Source of the DNA: UMGS1498 sp900552335 | GTDB lineage: Bacteria > Bacillota_I > Bacilli_A > RF39 > UBA660 | Assembly (NCBI GenBank): GCA_902477075.1 | Contig: CABSFU010000020.1 | Coordinates: 1-21,225, forward strand | Length of the DNA stretch: 21,225 nt | Reading direction: 5' to 3' | In this document: positions 1-7,228 of the stretch, in pieces | Position numbering within the stretch: position 1 is the first letter of the stretch | Layout of the letters: each line of letters begins with the position of its first letter | Position numbers and translations under genes: made by a program | Notes under the pieces: generated by a model | The model's input: only the letters and a program-made list of their open reading frames with translations | Database searches by the model: none | What the model was told of the DNA's origin: nothing

Positions 1-4
1 ATAC

Positions 5-33
5 AGTTTATCATAGTTATTTTTAAATGTAAA
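5..33 (-). promoter_or_regulatory. Promoter of an off-window (left) pilin-family gene
   Basis: On the minus strand a -35 box TTTACA (28-33) is followed after exactly 17 bases by TAAACT (5-10), with an upstream TG giving an extended -10 (TGATAAACT). The same boxes and spacing occur at 12715-12743 although the spacer sequence differs. Conservation of the boxes with change between them supports a real promoter. The gene it serves is not visible. Confidence 0.6.
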
Positions 34-77
34 CTATAGTATTACATTTAAATTTTAAAAAAGAGGTATTTAAAATA

Positions 78-87
78 CCCCCCCCCC
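78..87. repeat. Homopolymer tract C10 (G10 on the minus strand)
   Basis: This is an uninterrupted run of ten C in very AT-rich DNA, adjoining the GGTATT/AATACC inverted repeat. On the coding strand of the off-window gene it is G10, about 45 bases upstream of the -35 box. Runs of this length are prone to slipped-strand change. The other module copy has the same length (12788-12797). Confidence 0.95.
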
Positions 88-143
88 GTTTGCATATAGC
101 AAATACAAAAAATTCGTTATCTACAAACTATATTACTATTTTT

Positions 144-602
144 TTATAATTCAATATCATCCATTTCATCTACAACTTCCATTTGTGCATTAATGATATC
201 TTTAATTCTTCTTTTGAAAATATTAATATTTCTTTTTAACATATTTGCTTCATTTTCAGCTTTTTCTGCCTTTAATAAAGCTTCATTAATAATTCGATTT
301 GCTTTTCCTTTTGCATCTTCTAAAATAGATTCCGATTCATGTTGAGCATTATATTTAATTTGCTCAGAAGTTTTTTCCGCCATAACAATGGCTTTTTGTA
401 ATGTACCTTCCATCTTTTCATAACGAGCTAATTTATCCCTCAACATATTATTTTCAGATTCTAATTTACTTAGTTCAGCTAATTTTTGATCTTTCATTTT
501 AGATTCAGAAACCATATTATCTACTCTAGCTATAATATTATCTAAAAATTTATTAACTTCTTCCGGACTATATCCATGCTTAACTATACTAAATTTTTCC
601 AT
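144..602 (-). CDS. divIVA: DivIVA-type polar/septal coiled-coil protein
   Basis: This 152-aa protein opens with a DivIVA-type N-terminal domain (residues 1-30, with a HGYSPEEVNKFLD segment typical of the membrane-curvature-sensing end). A long predicted coiled coil rich in Lys, Glu and Ala follows (about 35-140). The family marks cell poles and division sites in Gram-positive bacteria and recruits division, cell-wall or chromosome-anchoring proteins. It lies 6 bases after sepF, so the two are almost certainly co-transcribed. The ribosome binding site before its ATG is weak, which suggests translational coupling to sepF. In many Firmicutes ylmG and ylmH stand between sepF and divIVA; both are absent here. 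The length is close to that of B. subtilis DivIVA. The assignment is firm at family level; the exact role (DivIVA or a GpsB-like paralogue) is less certain. Confidence 0.85.
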   Translation of the reverse strand: MEKFSIVKHGYSPEEVNKFLDNIIARVDNMVSESKMKDQKLAELSKLESENNMLRDKLARYEKMEGTLQKAIVMAEKTSEQIKYNAQHESESILEDAKGKANRIINEALLKAEKAENEANMLKRNINIFKRRIKDIINAQMEVVDEMDDIEL

Positions 603-608
603 TTATTT

Positions 609-1019
609 TTACCATTCAATATTAATATCATCATTATCATGGATGTCTTTACCAGCTGTTTCACCACTAATTTTACCTTGAACACTAATGTTATTTGGAG
701 TACACAAGAAAATTCCTCCACCTATTTTTTGTAAATCTCCACCAATGGCATAAATGGTACCCGCTAAAAAGTCAACAATTCTCTTTGCTTGATCAGAAGT
801 TACTCTTTTTAAATTCACTACAACTGTATTTCTCATTTTTAAATGATCGGCAATTTGTTGTGCCTCAGAATAAGCTCGTGGTTCTAATAAAATCATTTTA
901 CTAAACCCTTCATTTTCATTTAATGCCTCTTCAGGATTTAATTCGTAATATTCATCTCCTGTCACATCATTTGAAAAAACGTCATTATCGTTTGCTAAGA
1001 TTTTTTTAAGTATTCCCAC
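609..1019 (-). CDS. sepF: Cell division protein SepF (GTG start)
   Basis: SepF is a membrane-tethered partner of FtsZ that bundles FtsZ filaments at the septum. The start chosen is GTG at 1019, because GGGAGG (1028-1033) lies 8 bases upstream of it. This gives a 136-aa protein beginning MGILKKIL, a short amphipathic membrane-binding helix as expected for SepF. An in-frame ATG at 1070 would add 17 residues that do not look like SepF. After an acidic linker (residues 10-40), the SepF core runs from about residue 41 to 120 and includes the conserved stretch VVVNLKRV, AKRIVDFLAGTIYAIGG and the GGGIFLCTP strand. The C-terminal tail is acidic. It is followed by divIVA after 6 bases. A TATAAT -10 box lies at 1075-1080. 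Confidence 0.92.
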   Translation of the reverse strand: MGILKKILANDNDVFSNDVTGDEYYELNPEEALNENEGFSKMILLEPRAYSEAQQIADHLKMRNTVVVNLKRVTSDQAKRIVDFLAGTIYAIGGDLQKIGGGIFLCTPNNISVQGKISGETAGKDIHDNDDINIEW

Positions 1020-1074
1020 TTTGTATTCCTCCCTTATCATATTCCTACACTCTACAGTACATTTTAACATACAT

Positions 1075-1080
1075 ATTATA
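1075..1080 (-). promoter_or_regulatory. -10 element of a likely sepF-divIVA promoter
   Basis: TATAAT on the minus strand stands about 55 bases upstream of the sepF GTG, in the 84-base gap after yqeH. The sequence at the -35 position is a poor match (ATTTCA at 17 bases), so read-through from yqeH may also contribute. Confidence 0.4.
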
Positions 1081-1103
1081 AAAAGAAAACATTTTTTTGA
1101 AAT

Positions 1104-2084
1104 TTATATTAAACTTGTTCTAGTATAAACATCTACACCTTCTGGTAAATAAATTTTTACAGTGTCAGAATAACTTGTTTTAATAAACCCAAGTCCTAAT
1201 ATAACAATATCTTGATGTTCTTTTATACGAATGATATGTTCTTTTAAATTTTTATTAGAAATTGAACGAAATTTTCTTTCTATTTTTAAAAGATTAGACA
1301 TATAAAAAGTAAAGTTATTTTCATTCGCACACTCTATATACCCAATTTCATCTAGAAGAATCGTTTGTTTATTTTTTACTTGATAAGTAATTGGTTTTAT
1401 TTCTTTTTTACAAATAATTTTTTTTAATAAAGATGGTTCCACATAATTAATAATATTTCCATCTTCTATAATTCCTGGTGTATCAATTAATGTTAAATTT
1501 TCATCAATTGGGATTTCAATAGTGTCAATCGTAGTAGAAGGAAGCATACTAGTTGTAATACTACCACTATAACTAGAATAATGATAAATCATTTTATTCA
1601 CTAAAGTAGATTTTCCTACATTGCTGTAACCTACTACATATACCCTATCATTATTTTGATACTTTTTTATTTTTTCAAATAATTCATCTAACCCATAATT
1701 TTTATTACTGCTCACAATCACAGAATCCATAACAGAAATACCATAGTCATAATGAATTAACTTTTCGTCATTCAAAGAAAGTGGTAAAACATCTCTTTTT
1801 GTTAAAACTAACAAAATTGGATTTTTTAAATGTTTGGTTATATCACTCAAATTTTTATTAACATTTAAACAATCCACTACTAAAATGACTAAAGAATTGG
1901 TCTCATTTATTTTTTTTAAAATTGGTAAAAATTCCTCATTTGTTTTGTCTATTTTTTGATATTCATTATAATTTTGAATACGAAAACAGCGATTACATAA
2001 AGTATGTTCTTGTTTTAAAGTATATCCTTCTTGTTCTGGATTTGTAAATTGCAAAATAGCACCACAGCCACTACATTTATTCAT
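1104..2084 (-). CDS. yqeH: YqeH-type circularly permuted GTPase (ribosome assembly)
   Basis: YqeH-family GTPases assist assembly of the 30S ribosomal subunit. The 326-aa protein has an N-terminal zinc finger (C4, C7, C30, C33). The GTPase motifs come in permuted order: G4 TKRD (95-98), G5-like VSSNKN (about 125), G1 GYSNVGKST (152-160), then G3 DTPG (201-204). A C-terminal domain (about 210-326) completes it. The ATG at 2084 is preferred over 2111 because AAAGGAAG lies just upstream and translation then begins at the zinc finger. It overlaps the end of yqeG by 8 bases, which indicates coupled translation. It is somewhat shorter than B. subtilis YqeH (366 aa). G4 has TKRD in place of NKxD, a common variant in this group. 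Confidence 0.93.
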   Translation of the reverse strand: MNKCSGCGAILQFTNPEQEGYTLKQEHTLCNRCFRIQNYNEYQKIDKTNEEFLPILKKINETNSLVILVVDCLNVNKNLSDITKHLKNPILLVLTKRDVLPLSLNDEKLIHYDYGISVMDSVIVSSNKNYGLDELFEKIKKYQNNDRVYVVGYSNVGKSTLVNKMIYHYSSYSGSITTSMLPSTTIDTIEIPIDENLTLIDTPGIIEDGNIINYVEPSLLKKIICKKEIKPITYQVKNKQTILLDEIGYIECANENNFTFYMSNLLKIERKFRSISNKNLKEHIIRIKEHQDIVILGLGFIKTSYSDTVKIYLPEGVDVYTRTSLI

Positions 2085-2595
2085 AATATCTTCCTTTAAA
2101 GAATAAATCATGATCTTTTAACTTTTTCATAATTCTTCTTTCATGAATTCTACTTGGTTTTACCCAAAATGGATCATTTTGACTAACAGGGTTAATTAAA
2201 ATAGTAGTAATTCCTATTTTGTTTCCTCCTAAAATATCTGTATTTAATTGATCTCCAATAATGGCTACTTCATCTTCTTCTAATTTGTAATCATTTAAAA
2301 TTTTGTTAAAATTTTTAATATGTGGTTTTTTCGCACTAGCAATGCTATCCACTTCCAAAGCAGAAGCAAATAACTTCACTCTTACTTTAGGACTGTTAGA
2401 AAAAATAATAACTGTAAAATCTTTTTTTAATTCTAAAAATAATTGTTTTAATTTCTCATTTATTTCTTTTACATTATAAGGAACCAAAGTATTATCCAAA
2501 TCAAATAAGAGGCATTTAATTCCTTTTTCTTTTAAATTACTATAATTAATATCGTAAATACTTTTTTTATATACATCTGGTACATATAGTTCCAT
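2077..2595 (-). CDS. yqeG: YqeG family HAD-type phosphatase
   Basis: This is a 172-aa HAD-superfamily hydrolase of the YqeG (HAD-IIIA) family. Visible catalytic motifs are motif I FDLDNT (about residues 31-36, with the Asp nucleophile), motif II SNS (about 66-68), the motif III Lys in AKKPH (about 88) and motif IV GDQLNTD (about 114-120). YqeG is regularly encoded immediately upstream of yqeH in Firmicutes; its substrate is not well established. The AAGGAGG site lies about 7 bases before the ATG. It is first in the yqeG-yqeH operon, with a good promoter 25-50 bases upstream. Confidence 0.92.
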   Translation of the reverse strand: MELYVPDVYKKSIYDINYSNLKEKGIKCLLFDLDNTLVPYNVKEINEKLKQLFLELKKDFTVIIFSNSPKVRVKLFASALEVDSIASAKKPHIKNFNKILNDYKLEEDEVAIIGDQLNTDILGGNKIGITTILINPVSQNDPFWVKPSRIHERRIMKKLKDHDLFFKGRYYE

Positions 2596-2617
2596 TTTTT
2601 AGCCTCCTTATACAATC

Positions 2618-2646
2618 ATTCTAGCATATATAGCCTTATAAATCAA
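2618..2646 (-). promoter_or_regulatory. Sigma-A type promoter for yqeG-yqeH
   Basis: On the minus strand TTGATT (2641-2646) is separated by 17 bases from TAGAAT (2618-2623). The predicted start of transcription is about 15-20 bases upstream of the yqeG ATG. It directly follows the cls terminator hairpin. Confidence 0.6.
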
Positions 2647-2677
2647 GAAAAAAAGAAAGAAAAGCATCTTTCTTTCT
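2647..2677 (-). terminator. Rho-independent terminator of cls
   Basis: On the minus strand AGAAAGAAAG pairs with CTTTTCTTTCT across a short loop (GATG region) and runs into a T-rich tail. The stem has one bulged base. It lies 14 bases after the cls stop codon. Confidence 0.7.
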
Positions 2678-2690
2678 GTATTCGTCTAGT

Positions 2691-4217
2691 CTACATTAAT
2701 GGGGCAAAAAAGCGAAGAATTACACCAATTATTTTTTTTACAATACCAAACTTATGAATATTATTTTTATCAATAGAAATACTCTCTTCTAACGTTTTTT
2801 TGTAATCTTCTTTTATTTTTTTAATCACACTATTTTGATAAATAAAACATCCACATTCAAAATGTAAATATAAGCTTCTATAGTCTAGATTGATAGTACC
2901 TACTACAGCCTTATCATCATCACTAATAAACATTTTACCATGAACAAAGCCAGGGTTGTATTCATAAATCTTAACGTTTGCCTTTAAAAGTTCTTCATAA
3001 TAACTTCTTCCAAGCCAATACACCATTTTTTTGTCTGGAACATGGGGCATAATAATTTTTACATCAATGCCTCTTTTAGCCGTGTATTTAATGGTACTTA
3101 GTAATTCATCATCTAAGATTAAATAAGGCGTCATGATGTAAACATATTTTTTAGCATTATTTAAAATACTCATGTAAACGGTTCTACCAACATTTTCTGT
3201 ATCTAATGGATTATCAGAGTAAGGCATCACGTATCCATTTGTTTCACTAATAGAAGATGTGATATAAGGAAGATATTCTTCATTTTCTTTTTCATCTATA
3301 TTCCACATTTCCAAGAACATTGTCGTAAAACTATTAACTGCCTCTCCCTTAATTTTAATTGCCGTATCTTTCCATTTACCAAAGCGGATTTTTTTATTAA
3401 TATATTCATCTCCTAAATTGATACCACCTGTATAAGCTACTTTTCCATCTATAATAGCAATTTTTCGATGGTCTCGATTGTTTTGATAAGAGGAAATAAC
3501 TGCTTTAATTGGTGAAAACATTTTAGCTTGAATACCCACTTCTTTTAACATTTCTGGGTAATGATAAGGAATTCCATTAAAAGGACATGTCCCATCATAT
3601 AATAATCGAACTTCTACACCCTCTTTTACTTTTCTTTTTAGAATTTCTATAATAGAATCTAACACATATCCTTTACTGATAATAAAATACTCTAAAAAAA
3701 TAAATTTTTCAGCATTCTCTAATTCTTTTTTTAAATCTTCTATTTTATTTTCACCAAAAGGAAAATATTCAATATTGCCACTACGATAAATAGGATATCT
3801 AGCAAAATTATTCATATAATAAACTAACGATTTTACGCTATCTTCTTTTATCGTATCTAAAACATTCTCATTTTGATATAAATATTTTAAACTTTCTTTT
3901 TTATTTTGATTTAATTTTTTGTTCATTATTTTTGTACTGAGTTGTAATTGTAAAAATAAGAAAATAAGAGCGCCAATACCGGGAAATCCTAAAACTAACA
4001 AAATCCAAGCTATCTTATAATTGGTATTTTCTTTACAAATCAAAATATAAGCTACCACTATGAAACTAAAAAAACCTAATCCTCCAAAAAACAAAACAAT
4101 ATTGTTATAAAAAAACTTAAAGGCTATTGTAATAACAAATATTTGAAAAATCAGTACTAAAATAGCAAATGTTAAACGATTAAAAATTAATTTAAATGGT
4201 AATTTTAACAATTTCAT
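2691..4217 (-). CDS. cls: Cardiolipin synthase (phospholipase D family)
   Basis: This enzyme makes cardiolipin from two phosphatidylglycerol molecules at the membrane. The 508-aa protein starts with two to three hydrophobic segments (about residues 12-100, the PLDc_N membrane anchor). Two phospholipase D domains follow, each with an HKD motif: HRKIAIID with a downstream GGIN in the first half, and HGKMFISDD with GTIN in the second. The protein ends in the RFFAPLM-type C-terminus common in bacterial cardiolipin synthases. The ATG at 4217 is chosen because GGGTGG lies 4-5 bases upstream; an in-frame GTG at 4229 would add four residues. The size matches the family (about 480-510 aa). It is a single-gene unit with its own promoter and terminator. 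Confidence 0.93.
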   Translation of the reverse strand: MKLLKLPFKLIFNRLTFAILVLIFQIFVITIAFKFFYNNIVLFFGGLGFFSFIVVAYILICKENTNYKIAWILLVLGFPGIGALIFLFLQLQLSTKIMNKKLNQNKKESLKYLYQNENVLDTIKEDSVKSLVYYMNNFARYPIYRSGNIEYFPFGENKIEDLKKELENAEKFIFLEYFIISKGYVLDSIIEILKRKVKEGVEVRLLYDGTCPFNGIPYHYPEMLKEVGIQAKMFSPIKAVISSYQNNRDHRKIAIIDGKVAYTGGINLGDEYINKKIRFGKWKDTAIKIKGEAVNSFTTMFLEMWNIDEKENEEYLPYITSSISETNGYVMPYSDNPLDTENVGRTVYMSILNNAKKYVYIMTPYLILDDELLSTIKYTAKRGIDVKIIMPHVPDKKMVYWLGRSYYEELLKANVKIYEYNPGFVHGKMFISDDDKAVVGTINLDYRSLYLHFECGCFIYQNSVIKKIKEDYKKTLEESISIDKNNIHKFGIVKKIIGVILRFFAPLM

Positions 4218-4235
4218 ATAACCACCCACATCTAT

Positions 4236-4264
4236 ATTTTAGCCTTTTTTTATTGATAATTCAA
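4236..4264 (-). promoter_or_regulatory. Promoter of cls
   Basis: On the minus strand TTGAAT (4259-4264) is followed after 17 bases by TAAAAT (4236-4241). Transcription would begin very close to the start codon, giving a short leader that just contains the ribosome binding site. Confidence 0.5.
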
Positions 4265-4324
4265 GGATATTTTGTCAGATAAGTAAGAAGAGGTTAAACA
4301 ATTTTATTTACTTTCTTTGAGAAA

Positions 4325-4353
4325 TTGACGAAAGGAAACAAAAATGATAAAAT
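4325..4353 (+). promoter_or_regulatory. Strong plus-strand promoter reading antisense to tRNA-Trp
   Basis: TTGACG (4325-4330), a 17-base spacer and TAAAAT (4348-4353) with an upstream TG form an extended -10 promoter. Its transcript would cross the tRNA-Trp gene in antisense before reaching the CPBP protease gene at 4556. No good closer promoter for that gene was found, so this may be its promoter with a leader of about 195 bases. Confidence 0.5.
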
Positions 4354-4385
4354 TTGATTGATGTTAAAAAGGTAGATATAAAAAA

Positions 4386-4404
4386 ACTAGTACTTTGTAC
4401 TAGT
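4386..4404 (-). terminator. Rho-independent terminator of tRNA-Trp
   Basis: A perfect 8-bp inverted repeat, ACTAGTAC/GTACTAGT with a 3-base loop, is followed on the minus strand by seven T. It lies 11 bases after the tRNA 3' end. It has no T tract on the plus strand, so it should not stop the plus-strand promoter at 4325. Confidence 0.85.
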
Positions 4405-4415
4405 GAAAAATCTTA

Positions 4416-4489
4416 TGGCAGGGGTAGCAGGAGTTGAACCCACATCAGCGGTTTTGGAGACCGTTATTCTACCATTGAACTATACCCCT
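4416..4489 (-). tRNA. trnW: tRNA-Trp (anticodon CCA)
   Basis: The 74-nt gene folds as a cloverleaf: acceptor stem AGGGGTA/TACCCCT, anticodon loop CTCCAAA with CCA at positions 34-36, a GTTCAAC-type T loop, discriminator G and an encoded 3' CCA. The anticodon reads UGG only, which agrees with the use of TGA as a stop codon in this window. The first pair of the anticodon stem is A-C, otherwise the stems pair. Confidence 0.96.
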
Positions 4490-4500
4490 AAAACACGTTC

Positions 4501-4529
4501 ATTATATCATAATTCATAGGATTACACAA
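4501..4529 (-). promoter_or_regulatory. Promoter of tRNA-Trp
   Basis: On the minus strand TTGTGT (4524-4529), a 17-base spacer and a perfect TATAAT (4501-4506) preceded by TG make an extended -10 promoter. The predicted start is a few bases upstream of the mature tRNA 5' end (4489). Confidence 0.7.
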
Positions 4530-4555
4530 TACATTTTGAAAGGAATTTAGGAAAT

Positions 4556-5251
4556 ATGGATAAAATAAAACAATATATAAAAGATTGTAGTATTGGAATT
4601 GGTGTCATTTTAAGTTACTTTTTACTACCCTATACAAAATACATTGTTCTTTACTTTTTACATGGTGTAGAAGTGAATGAAACTTTAAATATTCTATTAT
4701 CAATAGTAATAGAAATTCTAACAGTATCTGTCATTTTACTACTCATGAATAAAAGAATCACAAAAGATTTTAAAAATTTAAAAAAGAACCATAAAAAGTA
4801 TTTTAAAGAATACTTTAAATATTATTTAATAGGGCTTGCTGTTATGTATATCAGTAACGCTATTTTAATGTTTGGATTTGATGCAGGTATTTCTGGCAAT
4901 GAAGAAAGTATTCGTTCTCTTCTAGGAATACACCCTATTTACATTTATCTTTCTGCAGTTATTATCGCGCCTAGTGTTGAAGAATTAGTTTTTAGAGGCG
5001 CTATTAAAAATATCATTCCGAATAAAATTTTGTTTATTTTAGTATCTGGTCTTGTGTTTGGAGGATTACACTTAGTTGGTAATATATCAAATGTTGTAGA
5101 TCTTTTATACATCATTCCTTATTCTGCTTTAGGTATTGTGTTTGCTTACATTTATTCTAAAACGGATAATATTTTTGTTACCATGTTACTACATACAATG
5201 CATAATGGCATTTTAGTATCTCTACAGATTGCGGTGTTGTTATTTGGATAA
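4556..5251 (+). CDS. CPBP family intramembrane metalloprotease (Abi/CaaX-type)
   Basis: This 231-aa membrane protein has about six to seven hydrophobic segments and the CPBP (Rce1-like) signature: EELVFRG (E142, E143, R147), FGGLHL (H172) and HTMHN (H213, N217). Those Glu and His residues form the presumed metal site inside the membrane. Family members cleave prenylated or peptide substrates, act in bacteriocin self-immunity, or serve as membrane-protein scaffolds; the substrate here cannot be told from sequence. A GGAATTTAGGA ribosome binding region precedes the ATG. The gene overlaps the following metallophosphoesterase, so the two are one transcriptional unit. Confidence 0.88.
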   Translation: MDKIKQYIKDCSIGIGVILSYFLLPYTKYIVLYFLHGVEVNETLNILLSIVIEILTVSVILLLMNKRITKDFKNLKKNHKKYFKEYFKYYLIGLAVMYISNAILMFGFDAGISGNEESIRSLLGIHPIYIYLSAVIIAPSVEELVFRGAIKNIIPNKILFILVSGLVFGGLHLVGNISNVVDLLYIIPYSALGIVFAYIYSKTDNIFVTMLLHTMHNGILVSLQIAVLLFG

Positions 5252-6125
5252 AATAGAAGAAACAGTAGAAAAAAAACGAATAAAATGGTGGGAATGGTTG
5301 ATTATAATTGTATTAATTTTATCACTTTCCATCATTAGTGTTTTATTATATGCTCGATATGTAGGAACTAAAAATATTAAAACAAATGAAATTAAATTAG
5401 TTGCTTCTTCCCTAACAGATGAATGGAAAGGATTTAAAATTGTCCACATCAGTGATATTCAATATGGAAAAAGTACTAGTGAAAAAGATTTAAAAAAATT
5501 GGTGGAAAAAGTAAACCTAACCAAACCAGACATCATTGTATTGACGGGCGATTTAATTAATTCAGAAGCGGTATTAGAAGAAAATGATATTTCAATACTA
5601 ACAAATTTTCTAAATGATTTAAAAGCAACTATGAAAAAATATGCTGTAAGTGGTGACAATGATAGTTTCTTTTCAGAATATGAAACAATTATTCAAAATG
5701 GTGGTTTTATTAACTTAGATAATGATTTTGATACCATTTATAATGGTGATTTAAATTATATTTTAATTAGTGGAATTGGGAATGATTTTAATGAAAACAG
5801 TTTGCTAGATATGAATAAATTTTTATCAGAGGAAGAAAAGAAACCTCTTTATAAAATCCTTTTAATTCATAAACCAGATTTAATAGATCAATTAGAAGAA
5901 TCATTTGATTTAGTATTAGCTGGTCATTCCTTAAATGGACTAGTAAATCTTCCTATTATTGGGCCACTTTATTTAGAAGATGGTGCTAAAAAATATTATA
6001 AGGGTTTTTATGAATTAGAAAACACAAAATTATATGTTTCTAATGGAATTGGAACCAATAAATATAGTTTTCGTCTTTTTAATCACCCATCCTTTAATTT
6101 TTATCGTATCACAAATAAACAATAG
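5244..6125 (+). CDS. Membrane-anchored metallophosphoesterase-like protein
   Basis: The protein (293 aa from the TTG at 5244) has one N-terminal membrane segment (about residues 18-37) and then a calcineurin-like phosphoesterase fold related to the YkuE/YaeI type. Motifs in order are ISDIQYG (D71), TGDLIN (about 101-106), SGDND (about 136-140), IHKPD and AGHSLNG. Against the usual DxH, GNHD and GHxH, three positions differ: Gln for His, Asp-Asn for Asn-His, and Leu for the final His. Metal binding or chemistry may therefore be altered. The start is uncertain: TTG at 5244 overlaps the CPBP gene by 8 bases and TTG at 5229 by 23 bases, and neither has a strong ribosome binding site, so translation is probably coupled. 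A terminator hairpin overlaps the stop codon. Confidence 0.8.
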   Translation: MDKIEETVEKKRIKWWEWLIIIVLILSLSIISVLLYARYVGTKNIKTNEIKLVASSLTDEWKGFKIVHISDIQYGKSTSEKDLKKLVEKVNLTKPDIIVLTGDLINSEAVLEENDISILTNFLNDLKATMKKYAVSGDNDSFFSEYETIIQNGGFINLDNDFDTIYNGDLNYILISGIGNDFNENSLLDMNKFLSEEEKKPLYKILLIHKPDLIDQLEESFDLVLAGHSLNGLVNLPIIGPLYLEDGAKKYYKGFYELENTKLYVSNGIGTNKYSFRLFNHPSFNFYRITNKQ

Positions 6126-6143
6126 AAAATTCTATTGTTTTTT
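6120..6143 (+). terminator. Rho-independent terminator of the CPBP-phosphoesterase operon
   Basis: CAATAGAA/TTCTATTG form an 8-bp stem with a 2-base loop, followed by six T. The stem includes the stop codon of the phosphoesterase gene (6123-6125). Confidence 0.8.
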
Positions 6144-6190
6144 GTAACAAACTAATTTTAGAACGATAAAATATAGTAAAGGTGATCTTT

Positions 6191-6364
6191 ATGCCAAGAA
6201 ATTGTAACGGTAGATTTAAGTGGATCTTTTTTCTACTTATTTTAGGTATTTTAATTTTTTATCAATTAATTATTACTTTTTTTATCGTCACACGTTTTAA
6301 TTTATTTATTTTACTGGTTCTTTTTTTACTCATTGGATTCACTATTTTTCGAATAATATGGTAA
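6191..6364 (+). CDS. Small two-helix membrane protein, unknown function
   Basis: This 57-aa protein begins MPRNCNGRF. Two strongly hydrophobic segments (about residues 11-29 and 33-54) are separated by a short polar TRFN turn. The ATG at 6191 is preferred because AAAGGTG ends about 6 bases upstream; an in-frame GTG at 6182 would overlap that site. The gene is isolated and runs into the 3' end of the convergent YsxE-like gene, overlapping it by 39 bases. No family is recognised. It could be a small stress or envelope protein, or part of a toxin-like class of short hydrophobic peptides, but no antitoxin is seen. Confidence 0.55.
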   Translation: MPRNCNGRFKWIFFLLILGILIFYQLIITFFIVTRFNLFILLVLFLLIGFTIFRIIW

Positions 6365-7228
6365 AACAAAGTCTTTTGTTTTATATAAACTATCAATCAT
6401 ATCACTTATTTTACCACACATTTCATATTCAGAAGCATTCCATTCTATTTTATCTGGTAACAAAATTAAAATATGAAATAGTCTTCTCTCTTCTTCTAAT
6501 AATGGATATATTCTTTCATATCTTTTTAATAAATTATCAAAATCATAAATTAAATGATTTTTTTTGTATAATTTATATAAATCATATATGGGTAAATCAA
6601 TTTTGGATTTATCCCAACTAATTAAATAATTGTTTTTTTCTTTCAAAAAATGATCTAAATCTAAATTATTGTGTACTACTACATATCTTACTTTTCTTTT
6701 ATCTTTGACCATTTTATACCAACTATCTAATAATTCTTCTAAATAAGATAAAGTATCAAAAATGATAGATACATTTCTGGCAAATAAATACTCACTAGGA
6801 CTATACACAATTTTATTTTCAATTAATGTAATAATATCATTATAATAACTCGTTAAATATTCAATATTATTATGAATATCCTCTTCTATTTTTTGAAATT
6901 CTTCTAAATCAATTTCTTCATAATAAGTTGTCTTGCTATGTAGAAGAGCAATTAAATCCATGAAATCCATCATTTTTTGTTCTTGCGGCATATCTGGTTC
7001 TTCTATATAAGGAACAAGTTCATAATCATCCTCTTCACTACTTAATTTAGGAGGAAAATAATGAAAATTTCTAGATTCTAGATACTTAAAAATATTATTA
7101 TTTTCTCTATTTTTACTTTTAATGACATATTTACCATCTTTTGTAGTAACAATAATTGCTTTGCCTTTTTTTTGATAAGAATTAGGTGTTAAGTGATATT
7201 TTTTTAAAAATTCACTAATTTCATGCAT
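6326..7228 (-). CDS. ysxE: YsxE/CotS-like protein of the aminoglycoside-phosphotransferase fold (probable pseudokinase, spore coat)
   Basis: The 300-aa protein lies immediately after a SpoVID-like gene, as ysxE does in B. subtilis. It has the layout of an APH/CotS-type kinase fold: an N-lobe with a glycine-poor hairpin (about 20-75), and a catalytic-loop-like segment VVHNNLDLDHFL (about residues 184-195). A metal-loop-like ISWDKSKIDLPIYDLYKLYK follows (about 203-222). In active members the catalytic loop reads HGD; here it is HNN, so the catalytic Asp is missing and a structural role in the spore coat is more likely than phosphorylation. It overlaps the upstream stop codon by 8 bases (ATGCATGA), which indicates coupled translation. 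Identification rests on the fold-like motifs plus gene order, and is moderately secure. Confidence 0.6.
   Translation of the reverse strand: MHEISEFLKKYHLTPNSYQKKGKAIIVTTKDGKYVIKSKNRENNNIFKYLESRNFHYFPPKLSSEEDDYELVPYIEEPDMPQEQKMMDFMDLIALLHSKTTYYEEIDLEEFQKIEEDIHNNIEYLTSYYNDIITLIENKIVYSPSEYLFARNVSIIFDTLSYLEELLDSWYKMVKDKRKVRYVVVHNNLDLDHFLKEKNNYLISWDKSKIDLPIYDLYKLYKKNHLIYDFDNLLKRYERIYPLLEEERRLFHILILLPDKIEWNASEYEMCGKISDMIDSLYKTKDFVLPYYSKNSESNE

Larger units (their letters stand above)
1..142 (-). repeat. Copy 1 of the pilin-gene upstream module (~142 bp)
   Basis: This stretch is nearly identical to 12711-12855, which lies upstream of the pilin-fibre gene, so it is probably the 5' region of a further family member left of the window on the minus strand. 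Read on the plus strand it contains a promoter, an 8-bp inverted repeat (AAATGTAA/TTACATTT, about 25-49), a 6-bp inverted repeat (GGTATT/AATACC, about 65-79), a run of ten C (78-87) and a second AAACTATA motif (125-132; the first is 31-38). The module starts right after the divIVA stop codon. The largest difference between copies is about ten bases in the spacer between the -35 and -10 boxes. Confidence 0.85.

Noticed and set aside
695..904. Plus-strand reading frame of 69 codons inside sepF
   Set aside because: It is a shadow of the firmly identified sepF, with no ribosome binding site and no protein-like composition.
4416..4489. Mollicutes-type code with TGA as tryptophan
   Set aside because: The tRNA-Trp anticodon is CCA, and TGA is used as the stop of the SpoVID-like gene (7221) and the 431-aa gene (17496).
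6358..6621. Plus-strand frame of 87 codons overlapping the YsxE-like gene
   Set aside because: Fully antisense to a gene supported by gene order and motifs; no start signal.
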